Positions 44,864 to 52,827 of a stretch of DNA of 60,422 nucleotides are shown here, piece by piece. This DNA comes from Chromatiales bacterium. GTDB taxonomy: Bacteria > Pseudomonadota > Gammaproteobacteria > Steroidobacterales > GCA-2729495. The position numbers and the translations under genes were made by a program. The stretch is taken from NCBI GenBank assembly GCA_002729495.1, contig PBYE01000052.1:1-60422 (forward strand). The letters are read 5' to 3'. Below the pieces are notes generated by a model. It ran no database searches. It was given only the letters and a program-made list of their open reading frames with translations, and was not told where the DNA came from. The stretch's first letter is position 1. Each line of letters starts with the position of its first letter.

Positions 44864-44888
44864 GTCCTAAATAGGACAATTTTAGTCC
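44864..44888 (-). promoter_or_regulatory. IscR/Rrf2-type operator and promoter of the SUF operon
   Basis: Two overlapping dyads: GTCCTA-AA-TAGGAC (44864-44877, perfect) and GGAC-7-GTCC (44874-44888). On the minus strand the region reads ATATTGGACTAAAATTGTCC, sharing the GACT...GTC core of IscR type 1 sites. TAAAAT is a plausible -10, with TTGCTT 16 bases upstream as the -35, so the dyad would cover the -10. The start codon of the regulator is 26 bases downstream. Confidence 0.65.
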
Positions 44889-45029
44889 AATATGCGGTGG
44901 AAGCAAGTAGGTATTAAGCTTTTCCGGATTTGATATGCTTGAATCAAGCTGATTATTGCTGTGCAGCAACAAAATCGTGCTGGCAATGGTCTAACAACAA
45001 GGAAAATACCCGACACCGGATGAAGCCCC

Positions 45030-45719
45030 ATGAATAATTATTTTGACCGTCCTATCCGTTTGCCTGCCGTCGTCAGCGTGTTGCTGTCCCTTTTGAGCGT
45101 TTCCGTGTTTGCGGTGGACGATGTGTCCGGCGAGTCGCCGACCGTTGTTATCGAAAAGGCGGCAGCAGGCTTGCAGAAAGAACTAACCGGACGACAGGAG
45201 TATTTCTCAAAGAATTCTGCGGAATTATACGAATTGATAGACCGTGTCCTTCTGCCCAATTTCGATGTTCTATATGCCAGCAAGCAGGTGTTGGGTAAGA
45301 GACACTGGATGTCTTCTACGGAGGATCAGCACAAGCGATTCATCGATGCTTTCTACTCCTTCCTGATTAAGACCTATGCAAAAGGTATCCTCGAATTTGA
45401 TCAGGAGAAGCTTGTTGTCCATGCTGATCCCAGTTATTCAAAGGACAGAAGAAAGGCACTGATTCGAACTGAACTCATTATTCAGTCAGGAGATAACGTC
45501 AGGGTAAACTACGCGGCACGCATTACTGACAATGGCTGGAAAATATATGACGTGCGCATAGACGGCGTTTCATATATTCAGAATTACCGGAATCAGTTCA
45601 ATGCCGAAATTATGGCCCAGGGGATTGAGGCGATGATCACCCGGCTGGAGGCCGATGCCGTGGCTGCAGAAGTCATACCGGATGAAATGCCAGCAGACAC
45701 CGAGGCAGCTGAATCCTGA
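45030..45719 (+). CDS. mlaC: MlaC-family phospholipid-binding protein
   Basis: A 229-residue periplasmic lipid shuttle of the MlaC/Ttg2D family, which carries phospholipid between the outer membrane MlaA complex and the inner membrane MlaFEDB transporter. A signal peptide (VVSVLLSLLSVSVFA) is followed by IDRVLLPNFDVLYASKQVLG, KRFIDAFYSFLIKTYAKGIL and DNGWKIYDVRIDGVSYIQNYRNQF, all typical. It stands alone: no mlaF, mlaE or mlaD gene is near. It is convergent with mlaA, 13 bases apart, and divergent from sufR. Confidence 0.92.
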   Translation: MNNYFDRPIRLPAVVSVLLSLLSVSVFAVDDVSGESPTVVIEKAAAGLQKELTGRQEYFSKNSAELYELIDRVLLPNFDVLYASKQVLGKRHWMSSTEDQHKRFIDAFYSFLIKTYAKGILEFDQEKLVVHADPSYSKDRRKALIRTELIIQSGDNVRVNYAARITDNGWKIYDVRIDGVSYIQNYRNQFNAEIMAQGIEAMITRLEADAVAAEVIPDEMPADTEAAES

Positions 45720-45732
45720 TTACATTATTTGT

Positions 45733-46485
45733 TCAGAAGTCTTCGAAGTCTTCTTCCAGAAACTTTTCTTCGTCAACTGCGCCATCATTGTTGAGAAACT
45801 CGCGATTCTGGAAGTAAGTGTCGCGCAAGAACAGATAGGGGTCGAATGCTTCCTGAACAAGTTCGTCCGGTCCTATCAGCGCCGCGCGTCCTTCTATAGT
45901 CCAGAGGAGAATCATTTTGTCGCGCACGCTGGAGTCGTGGTACTGAATCAATGGGCTTACCTGGTAATCAGCGATAGTGCCGATGCCGCTGCGCACGGTG
46001 CGTGGCCCAAGTAGAGGAACTACGATATAGGGACCCTGGGGAACGCCCCACCTGGCAAAGGTTTGACCAAAGTCTTCCTCGTGGCGCTCAAGTCCGACCT
46101 TGGAAGCCACATCAAGAAAACCAAACACGCCGAATGTGCTGTTCATCAGGAGTCTCAACGTGTCAGAGCCTGCCTGTGAAAATTTCCCCTGCAGGAGGTC
46201 ATTAATAATAGTGACCGGATAAGTAAGGTTATTGAAAAAGTTTCCGATACCGGTCTCTACGACATCGGGAGTAACTTTTTGATAACCCTTGGCAAGTGGC
46301 TTGAAAAAATAGATGTCAGCCGCATCGTTAAATTTATAGATTCCCCGGTTGACCGGCTCGAATGGATCGACATTCGGCTGACCTTCCTTGGTTGTTGCAC
46401 AGCCCTGCATCAGGAAGGCCAGGACGCAACAAAAGGCTAAAGTAATTTTCTGCCTGCGTATTTCACTAAAGCTTGAATACCACAT
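45733..46485 (-). CDS. mlaA: MlaA/VacJ-family outer-membrane lipoprotein
   Basis: A 250-residue lipoprotein that removes phospholipid from the outer leaflet. A leader ending in a lipobox-like FLMQGC is followed by DPFEPVNRGIYKFNDAADIYF, VETGIGNFFNNLTYPVTIIN, NSTFGVFGFLDVASKVGLER, DFGQTFARWGVPQGPYIVVP and GPRTVRSGIGTI, all family hallmarks. ATG 46485 gives a proper leader; longer frames (46530, 46593) would run into the bepA gene. The C-terminus is acidic (EEKFLEEDFEDF). Confidence 0.93.
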   Translation of the reverse strand: MWYSSFSEIRRQKITLAFCCVLAFLMQGCATTKEGQPNVDPFEPVNRGIYKFNDAADIYFFKPLAKGYQKVTPDVVETGIGNFFNNLTYPVTIINDLLQGKFSQAGSDTLRLLMNSTFGVFGFLDVASKVGLERHEEDFGQTFARWGVPQGPYIVVPLLGPRTVRSGIGTIADYQVSPLIQYHDSSVRDKMILLWTIEGRAALIGPDELVQEAFDPYLFLRDTYFQNREFLNNDGAVDEEKFLEEDFEDF

Positions 46486-46522
46486 AGTCCCTATTTTCGT
46501 GTCCCCGGTTACGGCGCCAGGA

Positions 46523-47995
46523 TTATTCATCCTTGCTGGGTAGAAATTCCTGAAACTGCTCCATTCTGGCCGTAAAACGCGCCCGCTGCACACTATCCAG
46601 ACTGGGCGTGGTTAATGCAAGCCGCAGCTGTTCAATAGCGAGACGCAAATCACCACTCATTGCATGGTGCTCAGCCATGTAGTAGTGAGCGTCGGCGATA
46701 TCGCCGGCGTTGTTGGCAGCGATCGCAATCAGGCGAATCTGCTCAAGTGTAGGCGGAACCTGGTTCAGAAGGTCCAGCAATATTCGATGGGCCTCTTTGG
46801 GGTTGCCATACTCTATCAACGTTTCTGCGTATCGCACGGTTAGAGGCACGCTCCGCGGAAACAAGGCCATCGCCTGCTCGAAAGTGGCCAGGGTTCCTTC
46901 GCGGTCGCCTAACCGGGCCTTGGTTTGTGCAAGCCCTGAATAAAGGGGTATTAGTTCTTCATTTGTTGCCAGCAGGTTGGAGAACAACTCTTCCGCTTCC
47001 CTGTAATTTCCCAATCTTGCAAGGGTTAAGGCGATGCCATAATCAATTTCCAGGCTGCCAACGGATTCAGGGTTGTTCTGCTCCGCACGAAAATACTCCA
47101 GGGCGACCTCTGGCCGGTTGCTAACGATGAGCCGCGCCCGCGCCCGCGCCAGCTGATAGCTGCTGGAGTCCACGGCATCAACTTCCGGAAACTTTCTGAC
47201 GCGCGCTCTTGACTCAGCCATTCGGTCTGCTGAAACCGGGTGGGTCAGGAGAAATTCCGGTGCCTGGTTATATAGTGATCCCTGCGCCCGGCCCATCGTC
47301 TCAAAAAAGTTGGTCATTCCGTTCGGGTCAAAACCGGCAGCAGCTAAAAACCCGATGCCTACACGATCGGCTTCGTACTCGTTATTGCGAGTAAAACTAA
47401 TCTGGTTCTCGATCGTCAGACTCTGGGCGGCGCCAATCGCGCCCTGCATTAACCCGGGGTCGGCACCCGTGGCGATACCAATCAGTATTGCTCCCAGCAT
47501 TGCTGCCATGGAAAGTGTACTGGCGCGCTGGTTGGCGAACACGGCCCGGGAAATGTGGCGCTGGGTGACGTGACTGACTTCATGCGCCAAAACTCCTGCC
47601 AGCTCACTTTCGGTTTTTGTCGCGAGTAGCAATCCGGAGTGGATACCCACGTATCCACCCGGCAATGCAAACGCGTTGATCACCGGGTCATCCATAATAA
47701 AAAAACGAAACCGCTGGCCGCTAACACCGGCTTCAGCCACAAGGCGCATGCCAACATCTTGAATATATTCCTGAACTTCGGGGTCAGTAATAACCCCGCC
47801 CGAGGCAAGCAGGCTGTTATAGATTTGGCGACCGATCTGCGCCTCCAGTTTGCGGGAAAGGATTGCATCCGATGGACTGCCTATGTCTGGCAGATCCTCG
47901 ACATCGGCCACCGCCGTAACGGCGCCAATCGCGGCAATCACTACCAGCAGGTAACGAAATTGTATTCGTCGCGTCAGGCGGGCAAAAAGTGTCAT
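46523..47995 (-). CDS. bepA: BepA-type M48 metalloprotease with TPR domain
   Basis: A 490-residue periplasmic protease/chaperone that assists LptD and BAM assembly. It has a signal sequence (about 1-30), the M48 domain with zinc motif HEVSH (138-142) followed by TQRH and the third ligand in NEYEADRVGIGFLA (near 206), then about 200 residues of TPR repeats (NYREAEELFSNLLATNEELI, GDREGTLATFEQAMALFPRS). The stop lies 37 bases before the mlaA start, so the two form a same-strand outer-membrane maintenance pair. Confidence 0.93.
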   Translation of the reverse strand: MTLFARLTRRIQFRYLLVVIAAIGAVTAVADVEDLPDIGSPSDAILSRKLEAQIGRQIYNSLLASGGVITDPEVQEYIQDVGMRLVAEAGVSGQRFRFFIMDDPVINAFALPGGYVGIHSGLLLATKTESELAGVLAHEVSHVTQRHISRAVFANQRASTLSMAAMLGAILIGIATGADPGLMQGAIGAAQSLTIENQISFTRNNEYEADRVGIGFLAAAGFDPNGMTNFFETMGRAQGSLYNQAPEFLLTHPVSADRMAESRARVRKFPEVDAVDSSSYQLARARARLIVSNRPEVALEYFRAEQNNPESVGSLEIDYGIALTLARLGNYREAEELFSNLLATNEELIPLYSGLAQTKARLGDREGTLATFEQAMALFPRSVPLTVRYAETLIEYGNPKEAHRILLDLLNQVPPTLEQIRLIAIAANNAGDIADAHYYMAEHHAMSGDLRLAIEQLRLALTTPSLDSVQRARFTARMEQFQEFLPSKDE

Positions 47996-48114
47996 AAATC
48001 CTTCATAGCTTCCAGGACTTTATCTGCGTGTCCTTGGTTGCCGGCAGTTTAAAGGCGGGAATGACCCGACCGGTTTAGCAGTATTCATCCGACATCCTGT
48101 TTATGGTTAGAGGC

Positions 48115-48645
48115 CTAACGCTGAATCGGTTCTATCAGGGCATCGAGGTTCTGCTCGTCACAGAAAACATGGAATTCTTCGCGGAGTGTGGCCAGGTGCA
48201 CGCTTGCGGGTACGTTAATAGCCATCTGTACCGAGAACATTGCAGCGCCCGTATGCGCAGCATTGTATTGCCGGGTACTGAGGTCCGCAATTTCTATATC
48301 CCTGGTTGCGAAAAAACCGGCAATCCCGGCAACGATGCCTTCCTGATCAAGCGCTACGATATCAACATTATAAGGCGCTGCAGGCAGGCGTTTATTAGTT
48401 TCACTGGTTTCACGAAAGGTAACGGTTAACTCGGTTTTTTCTCCGAGCGACTGCAGGTTTTCCTCAACTTTCTTAATCGCGTGCCAGTTTGCCGATACCA
48501 GCACGAGCATCGCAAATTCCTGGCCCAGCGTGGTCATGCGGCTCTGCAGAATGCTTCCGCCTGCCGAACTTATCGCCTGGCTCAGGTCGTGCACGATGCC
48601 GGTACGGTCGGCCCCGATGGCCGTGACAGCAAGTAATTTTTCCAT
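48115..48645 (-). CDS. GcvR-like ACT-domain regulator
   Basis: A 176-residue protein made of two ACT domains (LLAVTAIGADRTGIVHDLS... about 1-75, and YNVDIVALDQEGIVAGIAGFF about 92-165), as in GcvR, the glycine-sensing repressor partner of GcvA in Escherichia coli. It sits beside dapA as in Escherichia coli, where gcvR and dapA are also close. No gcvA or gcv operon is in the window, so the target is inferred only. Confidence 0.82.
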   Translation of the reverse strand: MEKLLAVTAIGADRTGIVHDLSQAISSAGGSILQSRMTTLGQEFAMLVLVSANWHAIKKVEENLQSLGEKTELTVTFRETSETNKRLPAAPYNVDIVALDQEGIVAGIAGFFATRDIEIADLSTRQYNAAHTGAAMFSVQMAINVPASVHLATLREEFHVFCDEQNLDALIEPIQR

Positions 48646-48804
48646 AGATGGTCGGCTGGAATGTGTTCGTTCAGGCAGTGTACCGGGAATCAGGGGCGCT
48701 TCAAGAAGCCCTCAATTATTGCCCGAATGCGAATTAGTGTGGCCCTGCTTGCTTAGGGGGCAGCCCGCACGTACCATCGCCGGTTCCTGATCAGGACGAT
48801 AACT

Positions 48805-49683
48805 ATGTTTAACGGAAGCCTGGTAGCGATAATTACACCGATGACTGCGGACGGCGCAGTGGATTTTGACGGTCTTGGCCGACTGATCGATATGCATGTG
48901 GATGCCGGTACCGACGGTATCGTCGTAGCGGGCACCACTGGAGAGTCTGCCACGCTGACTAAAACCGAGCACGTTGCTGTAATTGAAGCCGCAGTCAAAT
49001 ATGCGAAGGGCAGGCTACCGGTCATTGCAGGCACCGGGTCGAATTCAACTGCCCAGACCATCGAGTTGTCCGAGCGCGTGGACTCCCTGGGGGTTGATGC
49101 GTACCTGATTGTTACTCCTTATTATAATAAGCCTCCACAACAGGGTCTTGTGGAGCACTTCAGCGCTGTTGCAGATGCCGTAACCAAGCCCGTAATGCTC
49201 TATAACGTTCCTGGCAGAACCGGAGTCGATTTATTGCCGGCAACGGTCGCCCGGTTATCTGATCACCCGCGTATTTTCGGTATCAAGGAAGCAACCGGCG
49301 ATGTATCACGTGTCGGCCAGTTGCGTGAACTTTGTGGCGATGATTTTTATCTCTATAGTGGCGATGACCCAACTGCACGGGAATTCCTGATAGCGGGGGG
49401 CCATGGAGTTGTTTCGGTGACGGCAAACGTAGCACCGGCAGCGATGGCTGCCATGTGCAAGGCGGTACTGGGTAGAGAGCTCGAGTTGGCGACGGAGATA
49501 GATGACACGCTGGCTGGTTTGCATCATGATCTGTTCGTGGAATCGAATCCGATTCCTGTTAAATGGGCACTGGAGCGTCTTGGACTGGCCGAGGCGGGTA
49601 TTCGTCTGCCGCTGGTCCGAATGGATGCAGCCAGTGAGCCGGTCGTTGAGGCAGCACTGAAACGCGCTGGTTTGTTGTCATGA
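48805..49683 (+). CDS. dapA: 4-hydroxy-tetrahydrodipicolinate synthase DapA
   Basis: A 292-residue class I aldolase that condenses pyruvate with aspartate semialdehyde in lysine/diaminopimelate synthesis. Signatures: FNGSLVAIITPMTADGAVDF, GTTGESATLTKTEH, PYYNKPPQQGLVEHF, the catalytic tyrosine in MLYNVPGRTGVD and the Schiff-base lysine in FGIKEATGDVSR (K161). AGGAC precedes the ATG. Its stop overlaps the start of the small lipoprotein gene (ATGA). Confidence 0.97.
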   Translation: MFNGSLVAIITPMTADGAVDFDGLGRLIDMHVDAGTDGIVVAGTTGESATLTKTEHVAVIEAAVKYAKGRLPVIAGTGSNSTAQTIELSERVDSLGVDAYLIVTPYYNKPPQQGLVEHFSAVADAVTKPVMLYNVPGRTGVDLLPATVARLSDHPRIFGIKEATGDVSRVGQLRELCGDDFYLYSGDDPTAREFLIAGGHGVVSVTANVAPAAMAAMCKAVLGRELELATEIDDTLAGLHHDLFVESNPIPVKWALERLGLAEAGIRLPLVRMDAASEPVVEAALKRAGLLS

Positions 49684-49949
49684 ATTTTCAGAAAATTTTT
49701 CTTTTCGCCTTGGCATCCGCTGCGCAGGGCTGCGGTATGTTTGGCAGCGAACTCGAAAAGTGTCACGAAAAAAGTGAATACCAGGATGCGCAGCCGGGGC
49801 CACGACTGCGGGTGCCTGGTAACCTTGAATCGTTACCACCGGACGCTCGTCTTGAGGTCCCGTACGGTGAAGCTAACACCGAGGCTACCGCGCTCGATCA
49901 GCCGTGCCTGATCAAGCCCCCGGCATATGAGGACCGCAAGCCAAATTGA
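49680..49949 (+). CDS. Small BamC-like lipoprotein
   Basis: An 89-residue lipoprotein with leader MNFQKIFLFALASAAQGC (lipid site C18). After it comes a short polar chain with GPRLRVPGNLESLPPDARLEV, which resembles the unstructured N-terminal segment of BamC (tyrosine, then LRVPP-like prolines) that docks onto BamD. BamC itself has about 340 residues with two helix-grip domains that are absent here. It is translationally coupled to dapA (four-base overlap), exactly where bamC/nlpB lies in gammaproteobacteria. I infer a minimal BamC relic or functional equivalent. Confidence 0.7.
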   Translation: MNFQKIFLFALASAAQGCGMFGSELEKCHEKSEYQDAQPGPRLRVPGNLESLPPDARLEVPYGEANTEATALDQPCLIKPPAYEDRKPN

Positions 49950-50026
49950 AGCTGTCCTGTCACTAAGTTAATCTTCGCATCCGCGTGGGAAGCCTGTACT
50001 TGCAAGACAAGTGCCCGAAAAATTAC

Positions 50027-50117
50027 GGAGAAGTGGCCGAGTGGTTGAAGGCGCACGATTGGAATTCGTGTATGCGTTAATAGCGTATCGTGGGTTCGAA
50101 TCCCACCTTCTCCGCCA
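50027..50117 (+). tRNA. tRNA-Ser (anticodon GGA)
   Basis: It starts GGAGAAGTGGCCGAGTGG, has the anticodon arm CACGATTGGAATTCGTG with GGA (reads UCC and UCU), a long class II variable arm (TATGCGTTAATAGCGTAT), the T-arm CGTGGGTTCGAATCCCAC and an acceptor CTTCTCC with G discriminator and encoded CCA. The length is 91 bases. Confidence 0.96.
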
Positions 50118-50175
50118 AATTTGCGTGTATTTGAACGCACGTTTGTTAGTAGCCGCGTGAGCGGCTTCTGGTTCG

Positions 50176-50206
50176 AAAAAGGCGCTCCTAAATGGGGCGC
50201 CTTTTT
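50176..50206 (+). terminator. Intrinsic terminator after tRNA-Ser
   Basis: A stem AAAAAGGCGC / GCGCCTTTTT, extended by TCC/GGG with one G-T pair, a five-base loop TAAAT and a T run. Just upstream a smaller hairpin (AGCCGC-GTGA-GCGGCT) may precede it. It ends the tRNA-Ser transcript. The rest of the 263 bases before the next gene shows nothing else clear. Confidence 0.8.
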
Positions 50207-50380
50207 TGTTACTTGTTCCCTACAGTGCCGCAATGCGCTGAAGATAGTGTTGCTCATCGAGTGGATTCTCCGCCGCTAAGCTGCCGACGCGGTTGCACAC
50301 TGGTTATACTCAGTCTTATCTTTAAACAATCGATCAGAACAACTGCCCGGCCTTGAGCGGGCGGTGTGCGGGGAAGATTA

Positions 50381-52645
50381 ATGGGCATAACGCGTAGACG
50401 TCTTATCTATGGCGGCCTTGCGGTCGGGGGCGGCCTGATTGTTTACGCCGGCTCAAGAGTGCTGGACACGGGCGGTGACGGCGATGCCCGGCTCAAGTAT
50501 GGCGCCACAACACCTGACAGCCACGCCCTGAACGCATGGGTCAAGATTGCGCCCGACGGCCGCGTCACATTTGCCGTCCATCGTGCCGAAATGGGGCAGG
50601 GAATAACCACCTCGCTGCCGATGTTGCTGGCGGAAGAGATGGATGCCGATTGGAGCCGCATCGATTACGAATTCGGACCCGTAGATAAGGACTATTACAA
50701 CTTCGGTGTCATGGCTCGTGGCCGGCCTTTCGGTGAAACCGAAGGACGGTTTTTTGCGGAGCTGGGTACCAATCTTCTGCGCCGGGTATTCCATGCCCAG
50801 GGCATGTCACTCACCTTAAGCAGCACAAGCATTATCGACGCCTACGATACCCTGCGGCCTGCAGGTGCAGCCGCGAGGGCGATGCTGGTAGCGGCCGCGG
50901 CAAACCGCTGGGGCGTTCCGGCCGAGCGCCTGATCACGCGGGCCAGCCGGGTCATCGACCCGACGACAAAGAAATCTTCCGGTTACGGCGAACTTGCGGA
51001 AGATGCCGCGCTCCTGGAACCTCCGTCCGATCCGCCTTTAAAGAAACGTGAAGACTACACGCTGCTCGGGCGGAGCCTGCCGCGGCTTGATGTACCTGAC
51101 AAAGTTGCAGGTGCCGCGATGTTCGGTTCAGATGTCGTGCTGCCCGATATGCTATACGCGACCGTCGTGCACAGTCCTGTTGCCGGGGGGGCAATCGGCT
51201 CTTTTGATGCGAGCGAGGCGGAGCGGGCCCCGGGAGTCGAGGCCGTACTTGAATTAGGCAATACAGCCCTGGCAGTCGTTGCTGATAATACCTGGGCTGC
51301 GTTAAGTGCCGCGAAACGGATTCGCGTTGAAGCAGCCCCCATAGCTGCGGCCGTTAACTCGAACACGCAGGCCGCTGACTACCTCGATGCACTGGGCGGA
51401 CCCGATCCGTCACTGTTTCGCGAAGACGGCGATGCGCTGGCCGTGTTGCAGGCGGAAGGCACGGATGTAGAGGCCGTCTATCAATGGCCTTACCTGGCCC
51501 ATGCCTGCATGGAGCCCATGAACTGCACCGCGTTATACGAAGGTGACAAGTTGCAGGTCTGGGTCGGCAGCCAGGCGCTTTCGGTTGCCCAGGAAGTAGC
51601 GGCGGGCGTCGCCGGACTGGAAAAAAGCCAGGTCACTATGCATCGCATGCTGCTGGGCGGCGGCTTTGGCCGCCGTGCCGAAATGGATTTTGTGGAACGT
51701 GCGGTTGCGACGGCGATGCAGTTACCCGGACGCCCCGTAAAAGTTATTTACAGTCGTGAAGAGGATATGCAAAACGATATGTACCGGCCCGCCGGGGTTG
51801 CCCGCGTAAGGGGCCGCGTTGGCGATGACGGGGCTATCTCTGCAATTGATTTTGAGCTGGTCACGCAGTCGGTGGTGGCTAGCTATGCAAAGCGCACGAA
51901 ATCTCCGCGGCCGAGCAATGCCGCGAGCGACCAGACTGTTTCAACCGGCATATATAACCTTTTTTACACGCTGCCGAACATGCGTCTCGCATTTTATCCG
52001 CAGGACCCCCACGTGCCCGCCGGTTACTGGCGCAGTACCAGCACCTCGTACGGCGCATTCTGCGTGGAAAGTTTTATCGACGAGTTGGCGCATCACGCGC
52101 AGATGGATCCTGTCGAATTCAGATTGGCTAATCTGCCGACCGATTCGCGCCAAAATACTGTTTTAAGGGCGGTCGCAGATAAAGCTGGCTGGGGGCAGTC
52201 CATGGCTGCTAATCGCTACCGGGGCGTGGCATTGTTCGAGAAGGCCGGGAACGTGATCGGCCAGGTTGCCGAAATCACCGTGAGCGATGACCAAACTTTT
52301 ACCGTAGACCGGATCGTTTGCGTCATGGATTCGGGGCAAGTGTTTCATCCGGATACCTGTATAGCAATGATGGAAGGCGGTATCGTCTTCGGCATCAACG
52401 CGGCCCTGTTCGGCGAAATTACACTGCAGGACGGCGTAGTTCAGCAGAGCAATTTTCACAATTACCGGGAATTGCCAATCGCCGAATTGCCGGAAATCGA
52501 GGTGCACTTGCTGCCGTACGGCGGCAGGCCGTCCGGCGTTGGCGAGACGGCTGTTCCGGGCGTTGCTCCCGCCATCGCCAATGCAATATTTGCAGCAACC
52601 GGCAAACGAATACGCCGTTTACCCATCGGGCAGCATCTTAGTTAA
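50381..52645 (+). CDS. Molybdopterin hydroxylase large subunit (IorB/xanthine dehydrogenase family)
   Basis: A 754-residue molybdenum-binding subunit of the xanthine oxidase family, close to isoquinoline 1-oxidoreductase beta. ATG 50381 has GGGGAAG upstream and yields a twin-arginine leader (ITRRRLIYGGLAVGGGL). It holds VHRAEMGQGITTSLPMLLAEE, an aldehyde oxidase a/b hammerhead (LPRLDVPDKVAGAAMFGSDV), the Mo-binding GGGFGRRAEMDF and a C-terminal GVGETAVPGVAPAIANAIF with the catalytic glutamate. The usual separate [2Fe-2S] partner gene is not next to it: upstream is tRNA-Ser and downstream an FAD oxidase. Confidence 0.9.
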   Translation: MGITRRRLIYGGLAVGGGLIVYAGSRVLDTGGDGDARLKYGATTPDSHALNAWVKIAPDGRVTFAVHRAEMGQGITTSLPMLLAEEMDADWSRIDYEFGPVDKDYYNFGVMARGRPFGETEGRFFAELGTNLLRRVFHAQGMSLTLSSTSIIDAYDTLRPAGAAARAMLVAAAANRWGVPAERLITRASRVIDPTTKKSSGYGELAEDAALLEPPSDPPLKKREDYTLLGRSLPRLDVPDKVAGAAMFGSDVVLPDMLYATVVHSPVAGGAIGSFDASEAERAPGVEAVLELGNTALAVVADNTWAALSAAKRIRVEAAPIAAAVNSNTQAADYLDALGGPDPSLFREDGDALAVLQAEGTDVEAVYQWPYLAHACMEPMNCTALYEGDKLQVWVGSQALSVAQEVAAGVAGLEKSQVTMHRMLLGGGFGRRAEMDFVERAVATAMQLPGRPVKVIYSREEDMQNDMYRPAGVARVRGRVGDDGAISAIDFELVTQSVVASYAKRTKSPRPSNAASDQTVSTGIYNLFYTLPNMRLAFYPQDPHVPAGYWRSTSTSYGAFCVESFIDELAHHAQMDPVEFRLANLPTDSRQNTVLRAVADKAGWGQSMAANRYRGVALFEKAGNVIGQVAEITVSDDQTFTVDRIVCVMDSGQVFHPDTCIAMMEGGIVFGINAALFGEITLQDGVVQQSNFHNYRELPIAELPEIEVHLLPYGGRPSGVGETAVPGVAPAIANAIFAATGKRIRRLPIGQHLS

Positions 52646-52827
52646 ATCAATTAAATATGTATCGATTCGAGGGACTTAAACCAATGTACTGTCAGCTGTT
52701 ACCATCCAGTGTCCCAATGTGGGCAATACGTATATCTTGAGGCTGGGTTCGCAGTATAGATTACTTGTTATTGGGTGCGGGCCGAGCCGGTAACGCTAGA
52801 AGAACGGTTTTTTCAGGAGTGCAGAGC

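Noticed and set aside
50109-50273. Nine-base match (TTCTCCGCC) between the tRNA-Ser end and 50265-50273
   Set aside because: Too short for an attachment-site duplication and easily explained by chance.
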